Positions 1 to 5,647 of a stretch of DNA of 5,674 nt are shown piece after piece (within the stretch, counting starts at the first letter, position 1; each line of letters opens with the position of its first letter). This stretch comes from an uncultured Bacilli bacterium (GTDB lineage Bacteria; Bacillota_I; Bacilli_A; RF39; UBA660). The notes below the pieces were generated by a model. The model made no database searches, was not told where the DNA came from, and saw nothing but the letters and a program-made list of their open reading frames with translations. The translations under genes were made by a program, and so were the position numbers. Location: contig CANROR010000073.1 of the NCBI GenBank assembly GCA_947632275.1, forward strand, positions 1-5,674, read 5' to 3'.

Positions 1-1
1 C

Positions 2-1291
2 AGACAATCGCCTCAATCGACAACGAAAACTGAAACAACAAATAGTTATACAGTACCAAGTGTCGAAATAACTTCATCAAGTAGTACTTCAACAAGTATA
101 ACTATTAATTTTACAGGAACAAATAATAGTGGAATAATAAAGGAATATCGTATCTTTTTAGGGGATGATCAAGTAGGAGTTTTAATCGCCGGAGCAGGAG
201 AACAAAGTTATACTATTAGTAGTGGGGTAAGTGCCGGGACAACTTATACAGTAAAAGTGCAAGCGATTGATACCAATATAAGGCCAAGTACAAATACAGA
301 GTTTACTTCAACTATGGCTCAAACAAGCGTAAGTACTATATTAAAAGATATTTTACTAGCAAATGCTAATAAAGATGGAAACACAACTTTATATTTTCAT
401 AATTCGTCACTAACAGGTGGAGCCCAAGATGATTCCTATCGTTATAGTGGGGCTAGTAGCATAGTTAATAATTATGTTTGTTTAGATGGAACTACGGTAG
501 AAGGTTCTTGTGCAAGTGGAGATGCGAATCTTTATCGGATAATAGGATTTTTTAAAAATGCTAATGGTGAATATGAAGCTAAATTAATGAAAGCTACTTT
601 AGCTACTGTAACAGAACTCGGAAAAACAGGAGCTTATTCATCAGGAACAAATTATTATTGGAATAGTACGGCGGGAACAACATCTAGTAATAATAATGTT
701 AATATGTGGAAAGAAAGTAATTTAAATAAAGTAAATTTAAATAATATTTATTATAATTATATAATTGGAAAAGTAAGTAATTTAGAGAGTTTTATAGTTA
801 AACACAATTGGTCAGTTGGGGGTTACTCTAAATCGAATGATTCCGCTAGAACTGCTTATGAACAAGAATTAGGCGAAAATAAACAAACTATAGAAAGTAA
901 TACTTGTTATAAACAGGGAAGTCCTACTACAACAAGAATATGTAATCAAGAAGACGACTTAATATACAAAGCCAATATAGGTTTAGTATATGTAAATGAC
1001 TATATGTTTGCAACAACATTAAATAATTGGTTAACAAGTGCGGTTAATTATAATGATGATGAAGTAAAAAATAACAATTGGATATACATAGAAGAAAGCG
1101 AATGGACACTTACCAGAAGTGCAGCTTATGGCGATCGGAGTCTAAAGATAAATAGTAACGGTTATTTAACTACGACTTACATATACAAAGCTATTGGGGT
1201 TAGACCGGTATTTTATTTAGATGCTTCAACAAAATTATTAAATGGTGATGGCAGTAAAGAAAAACCATATCGGTTGCAACTACAACTATAA
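2..1291 (+). CDS. Partial secreted/surface-type protein with fibronectin type III-like domain, C-terminal 429 residues
   Basis: The frame is open from the left edge, so the gene begins upstream and this is a C-terminal fragment ending at TAA 1289-1291. A GTG at 257 could be taken as a start, but it lies inside a fibronectin III-like domain (fragment residues about 20-105, with the typical late strand AGTTYTVKVQAID) and has no ribosome binding site, so I reject it. After a Ser/Thr/Asn-rich stretch comes a module with two cysteine pairs (residues 160/170 and 302/314), the motif LYRIIGFF (177-184), a WTLTRS segment (368-373), GVRPVFYL (399-406) and a GDGSKEKPYRL ending. This layout resembles, from memory, large exported proteins of uncultured Bacilli carrying DUF6273-like ends. 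No LPXTG anchor or C-terminal membrane segment is visible. An extracellular or surface role is inferred from composition and the FN3-like domain; the exact function is unknown. It is terminated separately from the ribosomal operon. Confidence 0.8.
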   Translation, partial: RQSPQSTTKTETTNSYTVPSVEITSSSSTSTSITINFTGTNNSGIIKEYRIFLGDDQVGVLIAGAGEQSYTISSGVSAGTTYTVKVQAIDTNIRPSTNTEFTSTMAQTSVSTILKDILLANANKDGNTTLYFHNSSLTGGAQDDSYRYSGASSIVNNYVCLDGTTVEGSCASGDANLYRIIGFFKNANGEYEAKLMKATLATVTELGKTGAYSSGTNYYWNSTAGTTSSNNNVNMWKESNLNKVNLNNIYYNYIIGKVSNLESFIVKHNWSVGGYSKSNDSARTAYEQELGENKQTIESNTCYKQGSPTTTRICNQEDDLIYKANIGLVYVNDYMFATTLNNWLTSAVNYNDDEVKNNNWIYIEESEWTLTRSAAYGDRSLKINSNGYLTTTYIYKAIGVRPVFYLDASTKLLNGDGSKEKPYRLQLQL

Positions 1292-1308
1292 ATAATATAT
1301 AAATATTT

Positions 1309-1345
1309 AAAAAGCAAGTATTTTAGCAAAAAATGCTTGCTTTTT
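1309..1345 (+). terminator. Rho-independent terminator after the surface-protein gene
   Basis: A 16-bp stem pairs 1309-1324 with 1330-1345 around a 5-nt AGCAA loop, with a single G-U pair (1319/1335) and a GC-containing core AGCAAG/CTTGCT. The stem base is an A-run facing a T-run, so the U-tract is built into the 3' arm. The symmetry means it could also work on the minus strand. It begins 17 nt after the TAA stop and separates the upstream gene from the S10 operon. Confidence 0.9.
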
Positions 1346-1371
1346 CATATAATTTAGTGTAATATTATATT
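1337..1371 (+). promoter_or_regulatory. Candidate S10 operon promoter
   Basis: Because a terminator lies just upstream and a long leader just downstream, a promoter should lie between about 1335 and 1375. One reading is a -35-like TTGCTT (1337-1342), inside the terminator 3' arm, then 17 nt to a -10-like TAATAT (1360-1365) preceded by TG. Alternatives are TATATT (1366-1371) and a perfect TATAAT (1348-1353) that lacks a credible -35. None is a strong full match, so the location is supported mainly by context. Confidence 0.4.
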
Positions 1372-1433
1372 CGTATGACTGCGTAGATGTGCGAGGTTAC
1401 TGATACACTAGGGTAAGTTGGTAAATATATTTC

Positions 1434-1450
1434 TAGGTTCAGAGAACTTG
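1434..1450 (+). promoter_or_regulatory. Leader hairpin 1
   Basis: TAGGTTC (1434-1440) pairs with GAACTTG (1444-1450) across a 3-nt AGA loop, giving 7 bp with two G-U pairs. Its 3' arm can instead pair with GTAAGTT (1413-1419), so the two structures exclude each other. Confidence 0.5.
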
Positions 1451-1460
1451 TACGGAGTAT

Positions 1461-1479
1461 GTCTATACTAGATATAGGC
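1461..1479 (+). promoter_or_regulatory. Leader hairpin 2, immediately 5' of the rpsJ ribosome binding site
   Basis: GTCTATA (1461-1467) pairs with TATAGGC (1473-1479) over a CTAGA loop, a 7-bp stem with one G-U pair, extendable by U1460-G1480. It ends a few bases before AAAGGAGG, so folding here could influence ribosome access. AGTAT/ATACT (1456-1460 with 1465-1469) forms a competing hairpin. Confidence 0.5.
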
Positions 1480-1480
1480 G

Positions 1481-1488
1481 AAAGGAGG
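1481..1488 (+). promoter_or_regulatory. Strong ribosome binding site of rpsJ
   Basis: AAAGGAGG lies 9 nt before the ATG at 1498, an ideal spacing. It is left single-stranded by leader hairpin 2 but close enough for that hairpin to affect it. Confidence 0.85.
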
Positions 1489-1497
1489 ACATAAAAT

Positions 1498-1806
1498 ATG
1501 TCAAGTAACAAAGTGAGAATCAATTTGAAAGCTTATGATCATCGGGTTTTAGATGTAGCAGCTGGTAAAATTGTGGAAACTGTGAAAAGAACAGGTGGGG
1601 AAATATCTGGCCCAGTACCACTACCTACGGAAATTGAAAAAGTCACAGTTTTAAGAGCAGTGCATAAATATAAAGATGCTCGTGAACAATTTGAAAGACG
1701 AACTCATAAGAGATTAATTGATATTAAAAATCCTAGTAAGGAAACTATTGATGCATTAAATCACTTAGATTTACCAAGTGGTGTCGACATCAAAATAAAA
1801 TTATAG
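1498..1806 (+). CDS. rpsJ: 30S ribosomal protein S10 (uS10)
   Basis: S10 belongs to the head of the small subunit and, as NusE, also takes part in transcription antitermination with NusB. The 102-residue product has the family's usual length and its hallmark segments: VRINLKAYDHRVLD near the N-terminus, the GGEISGPVPLPT turn around residues 33-44, and the loop REQFERRTHKRLIDI (about 62-76). It ends with the usual SGVDIKIKL strand. The ATG follows AAAGGAGG at good spacing, and the first residues MSSNKVRI match the expected N-terminus. It is the first gene of the operon, 17 nt before rplC, and lies behind the structured leader. Nothing in the protein is unusual. Confidence 0.98.
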   Translation: MSSNKVRINLKAYDHRVLDVAAGKIVETVKRTGGEISGPVPLPTEIEKVTVLRAVHKYKDAREQFERRTHKRLIDIKNPSKETIDALNHLDLPSGVDIKIKL

Positions 1807-1823
1807 AAGGAAGGAAATAAAAA

Positions 1824-2579
1824 ATGAAAGGAATCTTAGGACGCAAAAGCGGAATGACGCAAGTATTCACTAAAGATGGTAAACTTGTTCCCGTTACAGT
1901 TATTGAAGTTGAACCTAATACGGTTATGCAAGTTAAAACGATGGATAAAGATGGATACGAAGCTATTCAACTAGGCGTATTTGAAAAAAAAGAAAAACAT
2001 GCTACGAAATCAGAAGTAGCAAGAGCTAAAAAAGCTAACACAACTCCTAAGCGCTTCTTAAAAGAAATAAGAGGTGTTGATACTGCTTATAATGTAGGCG
2101 ATGTCTTAGGAGCAGATGTATTTAAGGTCGGAGAAGTTGTTGATGTAACCGGAACTAGTAAAGGTAAAGGTTTTGAAGGAACAATTAAAAGACATAATCA
2201 ACATCGGGGTCCAATGACTCATGGTTCGCATTATCATAGAGCTGTTGGTTCTTTAGGTACAATGTTACCAAAAAGAGTTTTAAAGGGTAAAAATTTACCA
2301 GGCCATATGGGACATGAAACCGTTACCATTCAAAACTTAGAAATAATTGAAGTTAATAAAGATGAAAATTATATCTTAGTAAGTGGTAATGTTCCCGGCG
2401 CTAAAAATTCATTAGTATTAATTAAATCTGCCGTTAAAAATTCACGAAAAGAAAATCCAAAAGAAATAATTACTTATGAAGAAGAAACGGTAGTTGATGA
2501 AGTAGTTGAAGAAAAAACGGAAACTACAGAAGAAGTAAAGGAAGAAAGTACCGAAAGTACTGAACAAGTAAACGAATAG
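1824..2579 (+). CDS. rplC: 50S ribosomal protein L3 (uL3) with acidic C-terminal extension
   Basis: L3 is an early assembly protein of the large subunit; its extended loop reaches toward the peptidyl transferase centre. The start MKGILGRKSGMTQVF is the family N-terminus. The central part VVDVTGTSKGKGFEGTIKRH (106-124) and the loop GPMTHGSHYHRAVGSLG (129-145) are diagnostic. The canonical fold ends near SAVKNS (202-207), about where Bacillus L3 (209 residues) ends, but this protein runs to 251. The extra tail of about 43 residues is low-complexity: residues 219-251 contain 14 Glu and 1 Asp against 2 Lys, with many Thr and Val. The frame is intact with no sign of frameshift. The ribosome binding site AAGGAAGG is weaker than those of most later genes. 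Identity is certain; the role of the tail is unknown. Confidence 0.97.
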   Translation: MKGILGRKSGMTQVFTKDGKLVPVTVIEVEPNTVMQVKTMDKDGYEAIQLGVFEKKEKHATKSEVARAKKANTTPKRFLKEIRGVDTAYNVGDVLGADVFKVGEVVDVTGTSKGKGFEGTIKRHNQHRGPMTHGSHYHRAVGSLGTMLPKRVLKGKNLPGHMGHETVTIQNLEIIEVNKDENYILVSGNVPGAKNSLVLIKSAVKNSRKENPKEIITYEEETVVDEVVEEKTETTEEVKEESTESTEQVNE

Positions 2580-2594
2580 GAAAGGAAAGTAAAG

Positions 2595-3221
2595 ATGACA
2601 AAAGTTAGTGTTAGAAATCTTAAAGGTGAAAAAGTTAAAGATTTAACTTTAAATGATGCCGTTTGGAATATCGAAGTTAACGATGATTGCTTAAAGAAAA
2701 TGATTCGTTTACAATTAGATAGTTCAAGACAAGGAACCAGAAAGACAAAAAATAGAAGTGAAGTTTCTGGTGGCGGTAAAAAACCTTGGAAACAAAAAGA
2801 AACTGGTCGGGCTCGTCAAGGTAGTATAAGAGCTACGCAATGGCGTGGTGGCGGTATACCTTTTGGTGTTAGTCCAAGAGATTATACTTTTAAAATTAAT
2901 AAAAAGGAAAGAGTTTTAGCGTTAAAAACGGCTTTAACTTATAAAACACGCGAGAAGGCCTTAATGGTAATTGATAGTATTGTTTTAAAAAGTTTAAAGA
3001 CGAAAGAAGTTAAAACAGTAATTGAAGCTTTAGGTATTAAAGGCGAAAAAGCTTTATTTGTAACTAGTGATGAAAACGAAAACCTTTATATGGCAACGAG
3101 AAATTTAGCCAATGTTGCCGTTATAATGGCAAATGAAATTAACTGCTATGACATCGTTAATGCAGATATTATGATTTGTGATGAAGCGGCAGTTAAAAAT
3201 ATTGAGGAGGCGTTAAAATAA
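2595..3221 (+). CDS. rplD: 50S ribosomal protein L4 (uL4)
   Basis: L4 has a globular domain on the ribosome surface and a long loop that forms part of the exit tunnel constriction; in Escherichia coli it also represses its own operon. The 208-residue length is normal. The tunnel loop is clear at residues 43-91: SSRQGTRKTK, GGGKKPWKQKETGRARQGS and QWRGGGIPFG. Within KPWKQKETGRAR (63-74) the usual Gly69 is Glu and the usual Arg66 is Lys; residue 69 lies in the stretch where streptococcal macrolide-resistance changes are known. The C-terminal half (from about INKKERVLALKTALT, 101-115) is ordinary. The start follows AAAGGAAA at 8 nt. The final A of its TAA stop is the first base of rplW, suggesting coupled translation. 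Confidence 0.97.
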   Translation: MTKVSVRNLKGEKVKDLTLNDAVWNIEVNDDCLKKMIRLQLDSSRQGTRKTKNRSEVSGGGKKPWKQKETGRARQGSIRATQWRGGGIPFGVSPRDYTFKINKKERVLALKTALTYKTREKALMVIDSIVLKSLKTKEVKTVIEALGIKGEKALFVTSDENENLYMATRNLANVAVIMANEINCYDIVNADIMICDEAAVKNIEEALK

Positions 3222-3496
3222 TGAAACATTATTCAGATATTATTCTAGCCCCAGTTATTACCGAAAAATCAATGGCTGCTCGTCAAGGTAATGTTTATAC
3301 TTTTAAAGTTGTTAAAAGTGCAACGAAAGAAGACATTAAAAGAGCAGTTGAACAAGCATTTAATGTGAAAGTTGAAAATGTTAATACATTAAATACAAAA
3401 TCAAAGAAAAGAAGAGTTGGAAGATACTCAGGAAGAACAAAAACTTATAAAAAAGCAATGGTAACATTAGCTAGTGGTTCTTCTATAGAAATTTAG
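3221..3496 (+). CDS. rplW: 50S ribosomal protein L23 (uL23)
   Basis: L23 sits at the mouth of the exit tunnel, where it docks trigger factor and signal recognition particle. The 91-residue product begins with the diagnostic YSDIILAPVITEKSM and contains NVYTFKVVKSATKEDIKRAVE (24-44), FNVKVENVNT (47-56) and the basic segment KKRRVGRYSGRTKTYKKA (62-79). The length is normal. The start codon overlaps the rplD stop by one base (TAATG), and its ribosome binding site GAGGAGG (3204-3210) lies inside the rplD coding sequence 10 nt upstream. It ends in TAG, which is the first part of the rplB binding site. Confidence 0.97.
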   Translation: MKHYSDIILAPVITEKSMAARQGNVYTFKVVKSATKEDIKRAVEQAFNVKVENVNTLNTKSKKRRVGRYSGRTKTYKKAMVTLASGSSIEI

Positions 3497-3506
3497 GAGG
3501 TTAAAA

Positions 3507-4337
3507 ATGGCAATTAAACATTATAAACCAACGACAAATGGTCGTCGAGGAATGACGACATTAGTTAATGAAGAATTAACAAATACGAAACCAACTAAAT
3601 CATTAATTAAAAGTATTAGTCGGACTGGTGGCCGTAATAATCAAGGTAAAATGACTGTTTGTCATATTGGTGGTGGAGCTCATAAGAAATACCGGGTTAT
3701 TGATTATAAAAGAAATAAAATTGGGATCACCGGTAAAGTTGTTTCAATTGAATATGATCCTAATCGAACAGCTAATATTGCTTTAATTAATTATAAAGAT
3801 GGTGAAAAAAGATATATCATTGCGCCAAGTGAATTAAAAGTGGGCATGATTATCGAAAATGGTGAAGGCGCCGACATTAAAGTTGGTAATGCTTTACCAC
3901 TTAAAAATATTCCCGTTGGTACCGTTGTTCACTGTATTGAACTTCAACCAGGTAAGGGTGCCGAAATCTGCCGGAGTGCCGGAACTAGTGCTCAAATATT
4001 AGGTAGAGAAGGTAAATATGTTTTACTAAGACTTCAATCAGGTGAAACGAGAAAAATTCTTGGTACTTGTATCGCCACGATTGGGGTTGTGGGTAACGAA
4101 GATGCTAAATTAGTAAATTTAGGAAAAGCTGGTCGGAAAAGACATATGGGTATTCGGCCAACAAACCGTGGGTCTGTTATGAACCCTAACGATCACCCTC
4201 ATGGTGGTGGGGAAGGTCGTGCGCCTGTTGGTCGCAAGAGCCCAATGACTCCTTGGGGTAAACCAGCCCTTGGTCAAAAAACTCGGAAAACTAAAAAAGC
4301 TTCTGAAAAACTTATCGTTAGTAGGAAGGCTAAATAG
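3507..4337 (+). CDS. rplB: 50S ribosomal protein L2 (uL2)
   Basis: L2 is a universal large-subunit protein near the peptidyl transferase centre, needed for subunit association and full activity. The product has 276 residues, the standard length. Hallmarks are the N-terminal MAIKHYKPTTNGRRGMT, the RNA-binding segment QGKMTVCHIGGGAHKKYRVID (46-66), the OB-like region with VVSIEYDPNRTANIALINY, and the C-terminal MNPNDHPHGGGEGRAPVGRK (225-244). His230 aligns with the conserved His229 of Escherichia coli L2. The basic tail KTRKTKKASEKLIVSRKAK is typical. The ATG follows TAGGAGG, whose TAG is the rplW stop, 10 nt after that gene. Nothing unusual in the protein. Confidence 0.98.
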   Translation: MAIKHYKPTTNGRRGMTTLVNEELTNTKPTKSLIKSISRTGGRNNQGKMTVCHIGGGAHKKYRVIDYKRNKIGITGKVVSIEYDPNRTANIALINYKDGEKRYIIAPSELKVGMIIENGEGADIKVGNALPLKNIPVGTVVHCIELQPGKGAEICRSAGTSAQILGREGKYVLLRLQSGETRKILGTCIATIGVVGNEDAKLVNLGKAGRKRHMGIRPTNRGSVMNPNDHPHGGGEGRAPVGRKSPMTPWGKPALGQKTRKTKKASEKLIVSRKAK

Positions 4338-4346
4338 GAGGATTAA

Positions 4347-4610
4347 ATGGCAAGAAGTTTAAAAAAGGGACCTTATGTTGAAGAATCCCTAATGAAAAAA
4401 GTAAAAACAATGAATGAAAGTGGCAAGAAAACGGTTATAAAAACTTGGTCAAGAAGATCAACAATTTTCCCTGACTTTGTTGGACACACTTTTGCCGTTC
4501 ACAATGGGAAAGATTTTATCCCCGTTTATGTCACAGAAGATATGGTAGGTCATAAATTAGGCGAATTTAGTCAAACGCGTAAATTTGGTGGCCATGCTGG
4601 TAATAAGTAG
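4347..4610 (+). CDS. rpsS: 30S ribosomal protein S19 (uS19)
   Basis: S19 binds 16S rRNA in the head of the small subunit with S13 and contacts the large subunit. The 87-residue product is slightly short for the family (about 92). It carries the diagnostic MARSLKKGPYVEESLMKKV, IKTWSRRSTIFPDFVGHTFAVHNGK (31-55) and VYVTEDMVGHKLGEF (61-75). The end reads FSQTRKFGGHAGNK where most bacteria have FAPTRTFRGH or similar, a mild variation. The start lies 9 nt after rplB with TAGGAGG directly upstream, and its own TAG stop forms part of the rplV binding site. Confidence 0.97.
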   Translation: MARSLKKGPYVEESLMKKVKTMNESGKKTVIKTWSRRSTIFPDFVGHTFAVHNGKDFIPVYVTEDMVGHKLGEFSQTRKFGGHAGNK

Positions 4611-4614
4611 GAGG
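4609..4614 (+). promoter_or_regulatory. rplV ribosome binding site fused to the rpsS stop, short spacing
   Basis: AGGAGG shares its first two bases with the TAG stop of rpsS (4608-4610) and ends only 4 nt before the ATG at 4619, shorter than the 8-10 nt at neighbouring genes. No other in-frame start fits the L22 N-terminus better, so the ATG at 4619 stands. Confidence 0.75.
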
Positions 4615-4618
4615 TAAC

Positions 4619-4963
4619 ATGGAAGCTTACGCAATACATAAAAATGCTTTAATTAAACCGCGCCTTGCAAGAATGACGATGGATTTAATTAGAGGTAAAG
4701 ACGTTGAAACTGCTCGCGGTATTTTAGAAAATACCAATACGAAAGCTAGTCGGTTAATTCTTAAAGTTTTAAATTCAGCGGTTGCTAATGCCGTTAATAA
4801 TAATGGTGCAATAGAAGAAGAATTAAGAATTAAAGAATGCTATATTAATCCCGGACCTATTTATAAAAGAATTAAATTTGCATCACGCGGTCATGTTGAT
4901 CGTCATGATAAAAGAAGTAGTCATATCACGGTAGTGGTAACGGATGAAGGAGGTAGAAAATAG
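4619..4963 (+). CDS. rplV: 50S ribosomal protein L22 (uL22) with divergent tunnel-loop tip
   Basis: L22 interacts with all domains of 23S rRNA, and its long beta-hairpin lines the exit tunnel opposite L4. The 114-residue length is normal. Recognisable segments are PRLARMTMDLIRGKDVETA (14-32), ASRLILKVLNSAVANAVNNN (43-62), the INPGP turn (76-80) and KRSSHITVVVTDEGGRK at the C-terminus. The hairpin tip (79-95) reads GPIYKRIKFASRGHVDR where Escherichia coli has GPSMKRIMPRAKGRADR; the positions matching Arg88 and Arg92 are Ala and His. The rpsC ribosome binding site AAGGAGG is embedded in the codons for the C-terminal EGG, and the TAG stop is followed at once by the rpsC ATG. Confidence 0.96.
   Translation: MEAYAIHKNALIKPRLARMTMDLIRGKDVETARGILENTNTKASRLILKVLNSAVANAVNNNGAIEEELRIKECYINPGPIYKRIKFASRGHVDRHDKRSSHITVVVTDEGGRK
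4947..4953 (+). promoter_or_regulatory. rpsC ribosome binding site inside the rplV coding end
   Basis: AAGGAGG ends 10 nt before the rpsC ATG and is read as part of the L22 codons for EGG. With zero bases between the rplV stop and the rpsC start, it supports translational coupling. Confidence 0.8.
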
Positions 4964-5647
4964 ATGGGACAAAAAGTTAATCCAATAGGATATCGTCTAG
5001 GTGTTAATAAAGATTGGCAATCTAAATGGTATGCGGATAAAGATTATTCTGATAAGTTAATTAAAGATGTTAAGATTCGTGAATATCTTGAAAAAAACTT
5101 AAAAGATGCGGCCATTGCTTCAATCATTATTGAACGCAAAGGCAAAAGATTAGAAGTATCTATCTATACTGCTAAACCTGGTGTTATCATTGGCCGGGGC
5201 GGCGAAGATATTGAAAAGTTAAGAAAACAAATTGCTAAACTTATTGGCGAAGAAGTTTATATTAATATTATTGAAGAAAAGAATCCGGATTTAAATGCGA
5301 TGTTAGTAGCTAAAAATATTGCTAGTCAAATTGAAGCTAGAGCGCCATTTAGATCAGTGCAAAAAAGAGCTATAAGAAATACAATGAAAGCCGGAGCTAA
5401 AGGTTGTAAAACGGCCGTATCTGGTCGTTTAGGGGGAGCCGAAATGGCTAGAACTGAAGGTTATACTGAAGGGACTGTGCCCCTACATACGATTAGAGCC
5501 GATGTTGATTACGCCGTAGCCGAAGCTAATACCACTTATGGTAAAATCGGGGTTAAAGTATGGATTTATAAAAATGAAATATTACCAACTAAGAAACCTG
5601 TGAGAGGAGATGAAGCTCATGTTAATGCCAAAAAAGACGAAATATAG
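4964..5647 (+). CDS. rpsC: 30S ribosomal protein S3 (uS3)
   Basis: S3 lies at the mRNA entry channel of the small subunit and contributes to mRNA helicase activity with S4 and S5. The start MGQKVNPIGYRLGVNKDWQSKWY is diagnostic. The KH type II domain spans about residues 37-110, with GXXG motif GRGG at 77-80 (PGVIIGRGGEDIEKLRKQI). The C-terminal domain has APFRSVQKRAIRNTMKAGAKG (127-147), VSGRLGGAEMARTEGYTEG (152-170), PLHTIRADVDY and TTYGKIGVKVWIYKNEILP (190-208). At 227 residues it is a little longer than Bacillus S3 (about 218). The last nine codons overlap rplP in another frame. The ATG abuts the rplV stop. Confidence 0.98.
   Translation: MGQKVNPIGYRLGVNKDWQSKWYADKDYSDKLIKDVKIREYLEKNLKDAAIASIIIERKGKRLEVSIYTAKPGVIIGRGGEDIEKLRKQIAKLIGEEVYINIIEEKNPDLNAMLVAKNIASQIEARAPFRSVQKRAIRNTMKAGAKGCKTAVSGRLGGAEMARTEGYTEGTVPLHTIRADVDYAVAEANTTYGKIGVKVWIYKNEILPTKKPVRGDEAHVNAKKDEI
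5605..5609 (+). promoter_or_regulatory. rplP ribosome binding site inside rpsC
   Basis: AGGAG, within GAGAGGAGA, lies 9 nt before the ATG at 5619. It decides between the two in-frame ATGs of rplP (5619 and 5625): the first has the better spacing and gives the expected MLMPK start. Confidence 0.75.

Larger units (their letters stand above)
1373..1497 (+). promoter_or_regulatory. Structured 5' leader of the S10 operon, probable ribosomal protein autoregulatory RNA
   Basis: About 125 nt of non-coding sequence before rpsJ is much richer in GC and in potential pairing than the preceding AT-rich spacer. The first half (1380-1408, beginning TGCGTAGATGTGCGAGG) recalls a conserved block found upstream of rpsJ in other Bacilli; this is from memory and was not checked by alignment. 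Two local hairpins follow (1434-1450 and 1461-1479), with competing alternatives: 1413-1419 with 1445-1451, and 1456-1460 with 1465-1469. Three CTAG tetramers occur at 1408, 1433 and 1468. S10 operons are classically autoregulated through their leader, by L4 in Escherichia coli, so feedback by an operon product is a reasonable inference. The ligand and mechanism here are unknown. Confidence 0.6.

Noticed and set aside
257..259. GTG as the start of the first gene
   Set aside because: The frame is open to the left edge, the codon falls inside a fibronectin III-like strand (TYTVKVQAID), and no ribosome binding site precedes it.
60..420. Ser/Thr-rich repetitive codons at the start of the window as a tandem DNA repeat
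   Set aside because: The bias is at amino acid level only; no repeat unit of constant length can be seen.
1423..1432. AAATATATTT palindrome in the leader as an operator site
   Set aside because: Short AT palindromes are expected by chance in this AT-rich background, and it lies within the transcribed leader with no second copy.
2541..2576. Glu/Ser/Thr repeat at the rplC end as a frameshift artefact
   Set aside because: The frame runs unbroken from the L3 core, ends in TAG, and the rplD binding site follows at normal distance; the composition is biased but coherent.
5625..5627. Second in-frame ATG of rplP as the true start
   Set aside because: The ATG at 5619 has AGGAG 9 nt upstream and gives the MLMPK start expected for L16.
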